This document shows, one piece after another, positions 43,490-54,017 of a stretch of DNA of 64,000 nt (the stretch's first letter is position 1; each line of letters starts with the position of its first letter). A program made the position numbers and the translations under genes. This stretch comes from Sphingomonas sp. SUN039 (GTDB taxonomy: Bacteria > Pseudomonadota > Alphaproteobacteria > Sphingomonadales > Sphingomonadaceae), in contig NZ_CP096972.1 in NCBI RefSeq assembly GCF_024758725.1, positions 478,001-542,000 on the forward strand. Direction: 5' to 3'. The notes below the pieces were generated by a model. The model had not been told where the DNA came from and searched no databases. It was given only the letters and a program-made list of their open reading frames with translations.

Positions 43490-45040
43490 ATGGTCGGCTC
43501 GGTTCAACAGGTTGTCATTGTAGGCGGCGGCACAGCCGGCTGGCTCTCTGCGTGTGTGCTCGCTGCCAGGCGACCCGATTTATCGATCACATTGGTAGAA
43601 TCGCCTGACATTCCGACAATCGGCGTTGGCGAAGGCACCTGGCCGACGATGCGCGCAACTCTGGCGAGCATTGGCATTTCCGAGACGGAGTTCCTTGAGG
43701 CGTGCGACGCATCGTTCAAGCAGGGCTCTCGTTTCGATGGCTGGATCGATGGAACGACTGACGACAGCTATCTGCATCCATTCACTGGCTTGCCCCCTGG
43801 AGACGCGCGCGAACTGTTGGCTGCCTGGCACGAGGCGGGTCGCACAATGCCATTTGCTGCGGCAATGACATCGCAGCATGCGATTTGCGCGCGTGACCTT
43901 GCGCCACGGCAGCGTGCGATGCCTGACTATGCTGGCGCACTGAATTATGGGTACCATCTCGACGCCGGGAAATTTGCCGCATTGCTGGCAAAGCATGCAA
44001 TTGAGCGCCTTGGTATCACTCGAATTGCGGATGACGTCACAGGCGTTGTCCCGTCGGACAATGGCGACATCGCTGCGCTCGAACTGCGCCATGGAAGAGC
44101 ACTCGCAGGAGATTTCTTTATCGACTGCTCGGGGCAGGCCGCAATACTGATTGATGGCTATTGCAAGGCGGACTGGATTGATCGGTCGGATGTGTCATTC
44201 AATGATCGGGCGCTGGCTGTGCAAGTGCCCGTAACGGCAAATAGCGCTGTAGCATCACAAACTATCGGCACGGCCCATGAGGCGGGTTGGCTATGGGACA
44301 TCGGCTTGCCGACACGTCGCGGTGTCGGCTGCGTCTACAGCTCGCGATTTATGGCTGATGATCAAGCCGAGCGTGTGCTCGCAAGCTATCTAAGGGCGAA
44401 GTTTCCAGACTTTGACGCCAGTCACCTTGCCCGCCGCAGGCTTTCATTTCGGACAGGCCATCGTGCGCAATTTTGGACGCGGAATTGCCTAGCCATTGGG
44501 CTGTCCGCTGGCTTCATCGAGCCACTCGAAGCCTCGGCGATCGTTTTGATCGAGCTGTCGCTCAACGCGCTAAGCGACAACTTTCCGGCGAGCCGGGCGA
44601 CAATGGAAATCCACGCTGCGAGGTTCAACACGCTGTTTCGCTACCGGTGGGATCGGATCGTGGATTTCTTGAAGCTGCATTATGTTCTCAGTCGTCGTCC
44701 CGAGCCCTATTGGCAGGCGCAGCGCACAGCTGAAACGATCCCGCCCCGCCTGACAGAACAGCTGGTTCTTTGGCGTGAACAGCCACCGTCTTCATGGGAT
44801 TTTCCGCAGATCGATGAGATCTTTCCAGCCGCAAGCCACCTTTATGTCCTTTACGGCATGGGATTTTCCGCCCCGCCTCAGCACGGAAAGCCGTCGGCGG
44901 CGGCCGTCTTGAGTCTTGCTGATGTGCGTGAGCGATCTCGCGGCCTGACTGCTGCCTTGCCGACCAATCGCACATATTTGTCGGCAGTCGCGGTTGAAGC
45001 CAAGCCGCACGCCCTGCAGGGAGCAATGGCCCGAACATGA
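43490..45040 (+). CDS. Tryptophan-halogenase-family flavoprotein (copy 1)
   Basis: The 516-residue product has the FAD motif [25 protein letters not shown], a Lys in [13 protein letters not shown] at the place of the catalytic Lys, and GWLWDIGLP near the GWxWxIP motif, with Gly replacing Pro. These proteins occur with TonB receptors and SapC in sphingomonads, and a halogenation role there is unproven. ATG 43490 follows CGGAG. The end overlaps sapC by four bases. Confidence 0.85.
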   Translation: MVGSVQQVVIVGGGTAGWLSACVLAARRPDLSITLVESPDIPTIGVGEGTWPTMRATLASIGISETEFLEACDASFKQGSRFDGWIDGTTDDSYLHPFTGLPPGDARELLAAWHEAGRTMPFAAAMTSQHAICARDLAPRQRAMPDYAGALNYGYHLDAGKFAALLAKHAIERLGITRIADDVTGVVPSDNGDIAALELRHGRALAGDFFIDCSGQAAILIDGYCKADWIDRSDVSFNDRALAVQVPVTANSAVASQTIGTAHEAGWLWDIGLPTRRGVGCVYSSRFMADDQAERVLASYLRAKFPDFDASHLARRRLSFRTGHRAQFWTRNCLAIGLSAGFIEPLEASAIVLIELSLNALSDNFPASRATMEIHAARFNTLFRYRWDRIVDFLKLHYVLSRRPEPYWQAQRTAETIPPRLTEQLVLWREQPPSSWDFPQIDEIFPAASHLYVLYGMGFSAPPQHGKPSAAAVLSLADVRERSRGLTAALPTNRTYLSAVAVEAKPHALQGAMART

Positions 45041-45756
45041 GCAACCACCGGATCCTCAACAGTGCCGATCACGGCGACCTCAGAGTGCACACCGGCGCCG
45101 GCGCCCAATATGGCGACAATGTGATGGCTTGCCTCGCTCCCCCAGCGGAATTTCGGCAGATTCAGGGCCATTTCCCGATTGTCTTCCGGCGTGACATCGA
45201 GACCGGCGCATTTGGAGCCGTGGCGCTTTTCGGGTTTGAGAGCGGTGAGAATTTATTCCTTCAGGGCGAGACCTGGGCAGCCAGCTATCGCCCGATGGCG
45301 CTCGCAATCCAGCCTTTCCTTATTGGCCGCCCTGCCGAGGGGTTCGATACGCCGCGGGTCCATGTCGATACGAGGCATCCGCGGATCGCGATGGGTGGAG
45401 ACGGAATGCGCGTGTTCGACGAAGACGGCCGCCCGAGTCCCTATCTGGAACTGATCGCCGAGCGCCTTGGCAACCTCGACTATGCTCATCGGCAGAGCCC
45501 GGCCTTCTTCGAGGCGCTTATCCGTTACGACCTGATCGAACCGTTCACGCTTGAAGTGCCTTTGAATGACGGCTCGCGTCATTCGCTTGTGGGATATCAC
45601 ACGATCAACGAGGGCCGCCTTGCAGAGCTTGACGGGGAAGCGCTCGGCCAACTGAATGCTGAGGGGCATTTGTCGCCCCTGTTCATGGCAATGGCTTCGC
45701 TTTCGCGCTTCGGCGAACTGGTCGCGCGCAAAAACGCACGGATTGTCGGTGGCTGA
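45037..45756 (+). CDS. SapC-family protein
   Basis: The 239-residue product shows the SapC pattern: [46 protein letters not shown], and [20 protein letters not shown]. SapC was named from S-layer loci, but in TonB-receptor loci its role is unknown. It is coupled to both neighbours (ATGA before, GTG overlap after). Confidence 0.85.
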   Translation: MSNHRILNSADHGDLRVHTGAGAQYGDNVMACLAPPAEFRQIQGHFPIVFRRDIETGAFGAVALFGFESGENLFLQGETWAASYRPMALAIQPFLIGRPAEGFDTPRVHVDTRHPRIAMGGDGMRVFDEDGRPSPYLELIAERLGNLDYAHRQSPAFFEALIRYDLIEPFTLEVPLNDGSRHSLVGYHTINEGRLAELDGEALGQLNAEGHLSPLFMAMASLSRFGELVARKNARIVGG

Positions 45757-46780
45757 CGCCGATCCGATATTTTTTGCTGCGATCCCTTCGGTTGTCGAGC
45801 GAGAGGCGGCAACCCCGGAGGCGCTCGACACATTGCTGCGGGGATGCCGGTCTCCCTTTGTGATCCGAGGACTGGTGGCCGACTGGCCCATGGTCCAGAC
45901 CGGCCTTCGCGCACCCCGTGAGGTCAGGCAGTATCTGATAGAGCGCGCGCGAGACGTGCCATTTGCGGTTTCGGTCGGACAGCCAGGGCATAATGGCCGC
46001 ATGTTCTATGATGCGGCGATGGATATGAATTTCCGGACGGCGCGGGGCAAGCTGACTGACATTTTCGGTGGGATCGACGCGAATGAGGGGCGTCGCGACC
46101 CGCCCAGCGTTTATCTTGCCTCGATCGACGTCCCGACGCATTTTGTGGGCATAGAGCAGGAAAATCCGCTCGATCTGGGTTCGCGCGAGCCACTGGTGAG
46201 TTTGTGGATAGGGACGCCAACGCGGATCGCGGCACACAATGATTTTCCTGACAATCTGGCCTGCTGTGTTGCCGGTGCACGCCGCTTTACGCTTTTTCCG
46301 CCCGAGCAATTTCGCAATCTCTACCTCGGGCCGATCGACAACACGCCGGCCGGTCGTGCTGTGAGCATGGTCGATTTCCATGCGCCCGATTTCGACCGCT
46401 ACCCGCGCTTCGCTGACGCGCTTGCCAAGGCGCAGCTTGCCGAGCTCCAGCCAGGCGATGCCCTCTTCATTCCCTCAATGTGGTGGCACCATGTTGAAGG
46501 GCTCGCGCCGTTCAACATTCTGCTCAACTATTGGTGGCGCGACACGCCGCGCTACCTGGGCCAGCCGCAGGATGCCCTCAACCACGCTATCCTCGCGATC
46601 CGCGATCTGCCCGCCGAAGACAAGGCCATCTGGCGCGACATGTTCGCGCATTACGTGTTCGAAAGCGGCCCTGCCGTGGCTGCGCATATTCCCGAAAACG
46701 CCCGTGGCGTTCTTGATCCCCTGACGGCGGAGACCGCGGGGCGGTTGCGCGCCTTTCTCTTGAGGACTTTGAGCCGATGA
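45749..46780 (+). CDS. Cupin-like / JmjC-type protein
   Basis: The 343-residue product has a JmjC-like cupin fold: PFVIRGLVADWPMV, TRIAAHNDFPDNLACCVAGA with the HxD iron ligands, RRFTLFPPEQFRNLYLG and GDALFIPSMWWHHVEGL with the second His. Fe(II)/2-oxoglutarate hydroxylase activity is likely for the fold; the target is unknown. GTG 45749 overlaps the sapC stop. The stop overlaps the start of halogenase copy 2. Confidence 0.82.
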   Translation: MADADPIFFAAIPSVVEREAATPEALDTLLRGCRSPFVIRGLVADWPMVQTGLRAPREVRQYLIERARDVPFAVSVGQPGHNGRMFYDAAMDMNFRTARGKLTDIFGGIDANEGRRDPPSVYLASIDVPTHFVGIEQENPLDLGSREPLVSLWIGTPTRIAAHNDFPDNLACCVAGARRFTLFPPEQFRNLYLGPIDNTPAGRAVSMVDFHAPDFDRYPRFADALAKAQLAELQPGDALFIPSMWWHHVEGLAPFNILLNYWWRDTPRYLGQPQDALNHAILAIRDLPAEDKAIWRDMFAHYVFESGPAVAAHIPENARGVLDPLTAETAGRLRAFLLRTLSR

Positions 46781-48279
46781 TGAGCGGATACACCAAACGC
46801 CGGATTGTTGTGGCTGGCGGCGGAACTGCCGGCTGGATGGCCGCGGCCGCGCTGGCGCGGACGATGGGTGATGCGATCGAACTGACGCTCGTTGAATCCG
46901 ATGCCATAGGTACGGTCGGCGTGGGCGAGAGCACGATCCCGCCGCTGGTCACCTACAACCGATTGCTTGGGATCGGCGAAGCCGATTTCATGCGTGAGAC
47001 CCAGGCGACGTTCAAGCTGGGCATCGAATTCGAAAACTGGAAACGCGATGGAGAATCCTATTTCCACTCCTTTGGCCTGACGGGCCGCGATCATTGGTCT
47101 GCGGGCTTTCAGCATTTCTGGATGCATGGGCTGACCAAGGGCCATTCGGCATCCTACGACGACTATTGCCTCGAACTGCAAGCAGCTCATGCGAGCCGGT
47201 TCGCGCATCTGCCGGACAACCGGATGAATTATGCCTATCAGCTCGATTCGTCGCTCTATGCGGCCTTTTTGCGGCGCATGGCAGAGGCCGATGGGGCCAG
47301 GCGGGTCGAAGGCAAGATCGCACGCGTTGAGCTTGATGGTGCATCGGGCGATATCGCCGCGTTGGTGCTCGAGTCAGGCACGCGCGTCGAAGGCGACCTG
47401 TTCATCGACTGCACGGGATTTCGCGCGCTGCTGATCGAGGGCGCGCTGCAGGTCGGCTATGACGACTGGAGCCATTATCTTCCCTGTGACTCCGCGATCG
47501 CCGTGCAGACATCGAGTGTCCGCCCGCCGATCCCCTATACGCGTGCGATTGCCCATGATGCGGGCTGGCAGTGGCGCATCCCCCTGCAACACCGGCAGGG
47601 CAATGGAATCGTTTATTGCAGCCGCTATCTTGACCGCGAGGTGGCGCTCGATCGCTTGGTCTCAACGGTTGAGGGGACGCGGCTGACCGAACCGAATTTC
47701 ATCCGCTTCGTGACTGGCGCGCGGCGCAAGCAATGGCATCGTAACTGCGTGGCGGTGGGGCTGTCCGGCGGGTTCATGGAGCCGCTGGAATCGACGAGCA
47801 TCCACCTGATCCAGCGCGCCGTCCTGCGCCTGATCCGTATGATGCCGATGGGCGCGGTGAGTGAACGCGACGTTGCCGAGTTCAACGAGCAGCAAATGAC
47901 CGATATGCTACAGGTCCGTGATTTCCTGATCCTGCACTATAAGGCGACCGAACGGCGCGACAGTCCATTCTGGCGCCAGTGCGGCGACATGGAAATTCCC
48001 GAAAGCCTGACGCAAAAGATCGAGCTGTTCCGCGAAACCGGCCGCGTGTTCCGGAAGAATGAAGAGCTTTTTGCCGAAAACAGCTGGGTTCAGGTGATGA
48101 TGGGGCAGGGGATCACGCCGCAAGCCTATCACCCGGTGGCAACAAAGCTTTCGGACGAAGAACTTCACCACCTTCTGGCCGGGCTTCGCGATAGTGTCGC
48201 AAAGACAGTGGCGAGCCTGCCGCAGCATGACGCCTATGTCGCCCATTATTGTGGCGCTCAAAATGCCGTCGCCGCGTGA
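46777..48279 (+). CDS. Tryptophan-halogenase-family flavoprotein (copy 2)
   Basis: The 500-residue product has VVAGGGTAGWMAAAALA, GVGESTIPPLVTYNRLLGI, FKLGIEFENWKRDGESYFHS with the conserved Lys, and AGWQWRIPLQHRQGNG, a full GWxWxIP motif. All main halogenase signatures are kept, unlike copy 1. It sits in a tightly coupled gene run (ATGATG at the start; stop overlaps the GH16 start). Confidence 0.88.
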   Translation: MMSGYTKRRIVVAGGGTAGWMAAAALARTMGDAIELTLVESDAIGTVGVGESTIPPLVTYNRLLGIGEADFMRETQATFKLGIEFENWKRDGESYFHSFGLTGRDHWSAGFQHFWMHGLTKGHSASYDDYCLELQAAHASRFAHLPDNRMNYAYQLDSSLYAAFLRRMAEADGARRVEGKIARVELDGASGDIAALVLESGTRVEGDLFIDCTGFRALLIEGALQVGYDDWSHYLPCDSAIAVQTSSVRPPIPYTRAIAHDAGWQWRIPLQHRQGNGIVYCSRYLDREVALDRLVSTVEGTRLTEPNFIRFVTGARRKQWHRNCVAVGLSGGFMEPLESTSIHLIQRAVLRLIRMMPMGAVSERDVAEFNEQQMTDMLQVRDFLILHYKATERRDSPFWRQCGDMEIPESLTQKIELFRETGRVFRKNEELFAENSWVQVMMGQGITPQAYHPVATKLSDEELHHLLAGLRDSVAKTVASLPQHDAYVAHYCGAQNAVAA

Positions 48280-49220
48280 TCGTTCGTTGCGTCAAAATAT
48301 GTTTGGCGCTGGCGCTTCTGGCAATAGTCCCGACAGCGCGCGCCGACGACTGGCAGCTTGTCTGGTCCGACGAGTTTGACCAGCCAACAATCGATGCGAC
48401 CAAATGGAGCTCTGACGTCGATTGCTGGGGCGGTGGCAATAACGAGCGGCAGTGCTACACGGAGAGCCGCAACAATGCCGCGATTGTCGACGGCAAGTTG
48501 GTCATTACCGCATTGCGCCAACGCGCCAGCGGCTCAGCTTTCCCCCAGTCCCAGCGAACCACTGCCGCCACGCGCACCGCTGCAGCGGCGCGTGACTACA
48601 CCTCAGCGCGGCTGACCACGCGCGGCAAGGCGTCATGGCGCTACGGTCGTATCGAGGTCCGGGCCCTCGTGCCGCAGGGGCAGGGGGCATGGCCAGCGAT
48701 CTGGATGCTGCCCGAAGAGGGTGCCTATGGCCCATGGGCGGCATCGGGCGAAATTGATATTCTGGAGGCGGTAAATCTGGGCGTTCGCTGCAAGACGTGT
48801 CTTACGGGACGGGAGGATACGATCCTCGGCACATTGCACTTCGGCGGCAAATGGCCAGCAAACCTGCATAGGGGAACAGAGGTACATGCCCCTGAAGTGT
48901 TGGAGGGCTTCCATAACTATGCGATTGAATGGCAAAGGGATCGCATGATCTGGCAAATCGACGGCCACACCTATGCCGAGCGATCTTCAAACGAATGGTC
49001 GACGACCGGATCCAAATCTCCCGGCGCGCCTTTTGATCGAAAATTTCACCTGATCGTCAACCTGGCCATTGGCGGTGGCCTTGCAGAGAGCAGGGGAACA
49101 GGTGGCGTTGCTACAGGCGGCTTCCCCAAACGCTTTGCAATGGACTGGATTCGTGTCTGGCAGAAGCGCGACAGGACGGATAGATCGCCGACCGGGCAAC
49201 CGAGCGAAGAGGGCAAGTAG
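48276..49220 (+). CDS. GH16 family glycoside hydrolase (laminarinase-like)
   Basis: The 314-residue product has a signal peptide (CLALALLAIVPTARA) and a GH16 domain: WQLVWSDEFDQPTIDATKWS, GRIEVRALVPQGQGAWPAIW, the catalytic ASGEIDILEAVN (Glu159, Asp161, Glu164) and HNYAIEWQRDRMIWQIDGH. The insertion pattern fits endo-beta-1,3-glucanases. GTG 48276 overlaps the previous stop (GTGA). It should cut the glucan outside the inner membrane. Confidence 0.9.
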   Translation: MIVRCVKICLALALLAIVPTARADDWQLVWSDEFDQPTIDATKWSSDVDCWGGGNNERQCYTESRNNAAIVDGKLVITALRQRASGSAFPQSQRTTAATRTAAAARDYTSARLTTRGKASWRYGRIEVRALVPQGQGAWPAIWMLPEEGAYGPWAASGEIDILEAVNLGVRCKTCLTGREDTILGTLHFGGKWPANLHRGTEVHAPEVLEGFHNYAIEWQRDRMIWQIDGHTYAERSSNEWSTTGSKSPGAPFDRKFHLIVNLAIGGGLAESRGTGGVATGGFPKRFAMDWIRVWQKRDRTDRSPTGQPSEEGK

Positions 49221-49223
49221 CGC

Positions 49224-50288
49224 ATGGCGAGACGGCGCCAGGCTGTAACGATCAAGCACGTCGCCGCAGATGCCGGGGTTTCCCTGCAAACGGTGAGCCG
49301 CGTGATCAACAACGAGCCCAATGTGCGGCCGGAAATGAAGCAGCGGGTGCAGGGCGCAATCGACCGGCTTGGCTATGTGCCCTCCATCGCAGCGCAGCGG
49401 ATGAGCGGTTCCCGCTCCTACCTTATCCTCGCGCTTAACGATCGTGATCGCACCATTGCAGATTGGCGCGCGCGACAGGGAACGGACTGGGTGGACCAGA
49501 TGCTGCTCGGTGGCATGCTGATGTGCGCCGAGCACGGCTATCGCATGATCTTCGAACTGGTTGACACGCACAGCGACCATATCGAGCGCGAAATTTTGGG
49601 CGCGATTGCGGCGCTCCAGCCCGATGGCATCATCCTGACTCCCCCGCATTCGGACAATCCGCAGATCGTTTCCTTCCTGGCCAAGCAGAATATCCCGTTC
49701 GCCAGGATCGGTTCGCATGAGAACGGCTTTGGAATTCCCGTTTCGATGGACGACCATGGATCAGCCCGCATGGCCACAGAATATCTTTTGGGGCGTGGGC
49801 ACCGGCGTGTCGGCTTCATCGCCGGCTCGCCTGAATATAACCTCAGCGGCTGGCGTGTGGATGGGTGGAAAGCCGCGATGGCAACCGCCGGGCTTCCGAC
49901 AGATGGCCTCCTTGCCGAGGGTGATTTCAGCTATTCGTCGGGCGAGTCCGCGGCCCGGCAGCTCTTGGAATCAATGAACCGTCCTACTGCAATCGTCGCG
50001 AGCAACGATCAGATGGCGCTTGCGACATTAGAGGTTGCCCGGTCTTTGGGCCTAGATGTCCCAGGCCAGCTTTCAGTCATCAGCTTTGACAACACGCCGC
50101 TGGTTCATTTCACCCAGCCGCCTCTGACTGCGATTGATCAGCCGATCGCCTCGACGACGTCGAAGGCTGTGGAACTGATAATTGCCGCCCATAAGGGTGA
50201 AGCCCGTCCAGAAGCACTGACCGTGATCACGGCTGATTTGGTTGAACGGGGTTCGGTCGCCGACTGCATCGACCGACTGGGTGGCTGA
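49224..50288 (+). CDS. LacI-family transcriptional regulator
   Basis: The 354-residue product has the LacI helix-turn-helix TIKHVAADAGVSLQTVSRVI followed by the hinge IAAQRMSGSRSYLI and a periplasmic-binding-like sensor domain ending in DLVERGSV. It lies within the glucan locus, so it most likely controls it through the GAACGTTC palindromes at 40368 and 51534. It starts 3 bp after GH16 and overlaps the MFS gene. Confidence 0.93.
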   Translation: MARRRQAVTIKHVAADAGVSLQTVSRVINNEPNVRPEMKQRVQGAIDRLGYVPSIAAQRMSGSRSYLILALNDRDRTIADWRARQGTDWVDQMLLGGMLMCAEHGYRMIFELVDTHSDHIEREILGAIAALQPDGIILTPPHSDNPQIVSFLAKQNIPFARIGSHENGFGIPVSMDDHGSARMATEYLLGRGHRRVGFIAGSPEYNLSGWRVDGWKAAMATAGLPTDGLLAEGDFSYSSGESAARQLLESMNRPTAIVASNDQMALATLEVARSLGLDVPGQLSVISFDNTPLVHFTQPPLTAIDQPIASTTSKAVELIIAAHKGEARPEALTVITADLVERGSVADCIDRLGG

Positions 50289-51501
50289 GCCGCTGACACC
50301 GCGAACTGAGTCGACGCGCTTCCTGCTGCTATACGGTCTTGCCTGGGGTGGCGGGGCCGTTGCCTTCGTCCCGTTCCTGACGATCCTGCTTCCGTTGCGC
50401 GTTGCGTCGCTCGCGCCAAGAGGAATGGAGGTCGTCTGGCTGGCCTATATCGCCTTCGCCGGCGCGATTGCGGCCAGCATCAGCAACATCGCGTTCGGCT
50501 ATCTGAGTGATATCACGCGCAACCGACGCGCCTGGATCTGGGGCGGCATGGTGCTTTCGTCAGGGCTGCTGCTCGCGATCAGCACTGCGGACGATCTTTC
50601 GGCGTTGGTGGTGTTGGTGGTGCTTTGGCAAGTCGCGCTAAACATGATGCTCGCGCCGCTTGCGGCATGGGCGGGGGATCGCGTTCCCGATTCACAAAAG
50701 GGCTTGCTTGGTGGGCTACTAGCGTTCGGACCGGGCCTGGGTGCACTTTCTGGTGCACTGGTGACCTTTCCTGGAATGGCATCGCCCGCCCTGCGGTTAG
50801 GGCTCGTCGCGATCTTTGTCGCTTGCTGCGTCATGCCGGTGCTGGTTTTTGGCATGCGGCCCGCAATCGGTGAGCAGCGACAGTCTACCGTTGATGTCGG
50901 CGAACAGCGCATCGCCTATAGCGGCGATATCGGGCCGCATGCATTCACGCGCATGTGGGTGGCGCGTCTGTTTGTACAGATCGCCGAGGCTGCCCTGTTC
51001 GCCTATCTCTATTTCTGGTTCCGTTCGATTGACCCTTCGATGGACGACAGCCAGACGGCGCGCGTGTTCAGCGTGGTGCTCGTTCTTTCGGCGCCGTTGG
51101 CACTGATCACCGGTCACTTCACAGACCGGATGCGGTGGCCGTTTCTGCCACTGGCAATTTGCGCTGCGATCTCGGCCATGGCCCTGATCGGTATGGCCGT
51201 CGCGCCCACACTGCCACTGGCAATTGCCACGTATGCGTTGTTTGGGCTGGCAACGTCGGTTTTCCTCGCGCTGCATTCGGCGCAAGCGCTTCGCGTTTTG
51301 CCGCGATCCGATCGGCGGGGCCGCGATCTCGGGCTCTTCAATCTGACGAATACCGTTCCGTCGCTGATCATGCCCTGGCTGACGCTGGCACTGGTTCCCC
51401 GGTTCGGGTTTCCTGCTCTCTTCCTCCTGTTTGCGATCCTCGCTGCGCTTGCGAGCGTTATCCTGTGGCCGCGGGCTGCCAAATCCGAGGCCTTTGCTTG
51501 A
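50281..51501 (+). CDS. MFS transporter (SLC45/sugar type)
   Basis: The 406-residue product has 12 predicted membrane segments, FGYLSDITRNRRAWIWGG (the A-like motif between helices 2 and 3), and a matching second half with GHFTDRMRWPFLPLAI. Substrate not clear; an oligosaccharide or glucose uptake step is likely by context. GTG 50281 overlaps the lacI stop. Confidence 0.8.
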   Translation: MAEPLTPRTESTRFLLLYGLAWGGGAVAFVPFLTILLPLRVASLAPRGMEVVWLAYIAFAGAIAASISNIAFGYLSDITRNRRAWIWGGMVLSSGLLLAISTADDLSALVVLVVLWQVALNMMLAPLAAWAGDRVPDSQKGLLGGLLAFGPGLGALSGALVTFPGMASPALRLGLVAIFVACCVMPVLVFGMRPAIGEQRQSTVDVGEQRIAYSGDIGPHAFTRMWVARLFVQIAEAALFAYLYFWFRSIDPSMDDSQTARVFSVVLVLSAPLALITGHFTDRMRWPFLPLAICAAISAMALIGMAVAPTLPLAIATYALFGLATSVFLALHSAQALRVLPRSDRRGRDLGLFNLTNTVPSLIMPWLTLALVPRFGFPALFLLFAILAALASVILWPRAAKSEAFA

Positions 51502-51566
51502 TTTTGTGTCTCTTGCATGCAAGTGAATGATGAGAACGTTCACAAGAATGCGGGAAGAGGGTATCA
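51502..51566 (+). promoter_or_regulatory. GH3 promoter region with operator-like site
   Basis: GAACGTTCAC (51534-51543) is the same core as the palindrome before the TonB receptor gene. A second palindrome, CTTGCATGCAAG, lies at 51512-51523. GGGAAGAGGG precedes the ATG 51567. Confidence 0.65.
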
Positions 51567-53999
51567 ATGATTGCCGCGCGCGCGCTGCTGGTCGCAGCTT
51601 TGTTTGTTTCGGGATGCTCTGCATCGATCCAGCAGAACCGGCCAGCTGCCGCGCCGACGCCGCCCGCTCAGGCAAACCCCGCCAACTGGCCGGCGGCGAA
51701 GAGCCCGGACGCTTTTTCTGATCCCAAAACCGAACAACGGATCGCAACGATCCTCGCGCGAATGACGCTCGAACAAAAAATCGGCCAGATGATCCAGGCC
51801 GATATTTCGGCCATCACGCCAAAAGACCTTGAAACCTATCCACTTGGTTCAATCCTCGCCGGGGGCAATTCCGGACCCTATGGCGACGAGCGTGCCAGCG
51901 GCGCGAAATGGGACCAAATGGTCAGCGAATACCGCGAGGCCTCACGCAAGAGCGGCGCGGGAATCCCGATAATTTTTGGTGTCGATGCCGTCCACGGCCA
52001 TTCTAACCTGCCGGGCGCCACGATCTTCCCGCACAACATCGGGCTCGGTGCGGCGAATGACGATGGGCTCATTGAGCGGATCGGAGCCGCGACCGCTGCC
52101 GAGGTCGCGGGAAGCGGCATCGACTGGACTTTTGCGCCAACACTCGCTGTACCTCAGGATCTTCGCTGGGGACGCAGCTATGAAGGCTATGGTGCCGATC
52201 CGGCGCTGGTGGCCCGTTATGCCCGAGCAATGACGCGCGGCCTGCAAGGTGAACTCACTCGTGGCCAGTCCATGGGATCAAGCCATGTGGCTGCGACCGC
52301 AAAGCACTTCCTTGCCGATGGGGGAACGGCCGGTGGAAAAGATCAGGGTGACGCCGATATCTCTGAGAGCGAGCTCGTTGCGCGCCATGCGCAAGGGTAT
52401 CCTGCCGCGATCGATGCGGGAGCCCTGACGGTGATGGCCAGCTTCTCAAGCTGGAATGGCGTCAAGAATCACGGCAATGCCAGTCTGCTGACCGACGTGC
52501 TGAAGGGCCGGATGGGTTTCGCCGGGCTCGTTGTTGGTGATTGGAACGGCCACGGACAGGTGCCGGGGTGCACCGTCACCGACTGCCCTGCAAGTTTCAG
52601 GGCCGGCCTCGATCTCGCCATGGCGCCTGACAGCTGGAAGGGCCTTTTTGCAGCCACACTTCGCGAAGCGCGCGACGGCTCGCTCCCCATGAGCCGGATT
52701 GACGATGCCGTGACGCGTATCCTGCGCGTCAAAGCCAAGCTTGGTTTGCTCGATACGGCCCCCGTTCGCCGCGGCGATCATGCCCAGATTGGTGCACCCG
52801 ATCATCTTGCCCTTGCGCGGGAAGCGGCGGCAAAATCACTGGTTCTGCTCAAGAACAACGATGGGGTGCTTCCACTCCGCCCGGGCGCGAACGTCCTGAT
52901 CACGGGGCCGGGAGCCGACAGCATGGCAATGCAGGCCGGCGGCTGGACGATTACGTGGCAGGGCACGGATACAACAGCTGCTGATTTTCCGAACGGCCAA
53001 ACGATAGGCCGCGCGATTGCTGCCGCCGTTGGCGATGCTGGTGGCCATGCTGCCATTTCCGCCGATGGCAGCTGGTCGGTACGCCCGGACGTTGCGGTCG
53101 TGGTTTATGGCGAAACGCCCTATGCCGAATATCAGGGTGATGCTCCGGACCTGGCATTCCGTGCCAGCAAGGGCGAGCAGGACCTGATCTTGCGGCTCAA
53201 ATCTCAGGGCATTCGCGTCGTCTCTGTCTTTCTCTCGGGCCGCCCGATGTTTACCGGCACGCAGATCAATGCATCTGATGCGTTTGTTGCCGCATGGCTG
53301 CCCGGTACGCAGGGCAATGGCGTCGCCGACGTTTTGGTTGCCCGCAGCAATGGCAAGACGGCGCGCGATTTTACCGGCCGCCTGCCGTTTCCTTGGCCGG
53401 CTGATGCGCTGTCGCCGGTCAAATCTCCCTTGTTTCCCATTGGGTATGGGCTGAACTATTCAAATGCTAAAAACATGGGGCCAGTCAACGAAGAGCCCAG
53501 GGTGGATCTCGTCGCGTCGGCGAGCGAAGATACCTACCTGACACGAGGGCAGGTGCCATCGCCCTGGCGCCTGGGCCTCGACAGCGCGGTAACGGCGCGC
53601 GCGCTAGACCTCACCGCGCAGGAGGATGCCCGTCAGTTCAACTGGGCCGATCACGGTTCGATTGCGATTGACGGTCCCGCAGTCAATCTCACGCGTCAGC
53701 TGGATGAGGGGTTTGTGCTTCGCATCGACTGGCGCATCGATGCTCTGCCCGCAGGGCCGCTTCTGGTCGGTTTGGGGGGGGCAAGTCTCGATCTCGCTTC
53801 GCAGCTGCAGACCAGTCCCCCGGGCACAAAGATTGAGACCCGCATTCCGTTGCGCTGTTTCAAGGAAGCAGGCGCAGATCTTCGCGCGGTCGGTACGCCT
53901 CTGCGCCTGACTGCCAACAAGGGCTTTGTTGCAACCCTGCGTGACATCCGCATCGAGCCAGTTGGCAGCGCGATTTCCTGCCCCACAAAAGCGCAATAG
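51567..53999 (+). CDS. GH3 beta-glucosidase (lipoprotein)
   Basis: The 810-residue product has a lipoprotein signal with Cys17 (VSGCSA). The GH3 barrel shows MTLEQKIGQMIQADI, IPIIFGVDAVHGHSNLPGAT, VAATAKHFLADGGTAGGKDQ and the nucleophile LVVGDWNGHGQVPGC (Asp325). The second domain and a C-terminal galactose-binding-like extension (from about 640) match ExoP-type exo-1,3/1,4-beta-glucosidases. It should release glucose from oligosaccharides in the periplasm. Confidence 0.92.
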   Translation: MIAARALLVAALFVSGCSASIQQNRPAAAPTPPAQANPANWPAAKSPDAFSDPKTEQRIATILARMTLEQKIGQMIQADISAITPKDLETYPLGSILAGGNSGPYGDERASGAKWDQMVSEYREASRKSGAGIPIIFGVDAVHGHSNLPGATIFPHNIGLGAANDDGLIERIGAATAAEVAGSGIDWTFAPTLAVPQDLRWGRSYEGYGADPALVARYARAMTRGLQGELTRGQSMGSSHVAATAKHFLADGGTAGGKDQGDADISESELVARHAQGYPAAIDAGALTVMASFSSWNGVKNHGNASLLTDVLKGRMGFAGLVVGDWNGHGQVPGCTVTDCPASFRAGLDLAMAPDSWKGLFAATLREARDGSLPMSRIDDAVTRILRVKAKLGLLDTAPVRRGDHAQIGAPDHLALAREAAAKSLVLLKNNDGVLPLRPGANVLITGPGADSMAMQAGGWTITWQGTDTTAADFPNGQTIGRAIAAAVGDAGGHAAISADGSWSVRPDVAVVVYGETPYAEYQGDAPDLAFRASKGEQDLILRLKSQGIRVVSVFLSGRPMFTGTQINASDAFVAAWLPGTQGNGVADVLVARSNGKTARDFTGRLPFPWPADALSPVKSPLFPIGYGLNYSNAKNMGPVNEEPRVDLVASASEDTYLTRGQVPSPWRLGLDSAVTARALDLTAQEDARQFNWADHGSIAIDGPAVNLTRQLDEGFVLRIDWRIDALPAGPLLVGLGGASLDLASQLQTSPPGTKIETRIPLRCFKEAGADLRAVGTPLRLTANKGFVATLRDIRIEPVGSAISCPTKAQ

Positions 54000-54017
54000 C
54001 CCCAAGGAGATCGAAGC

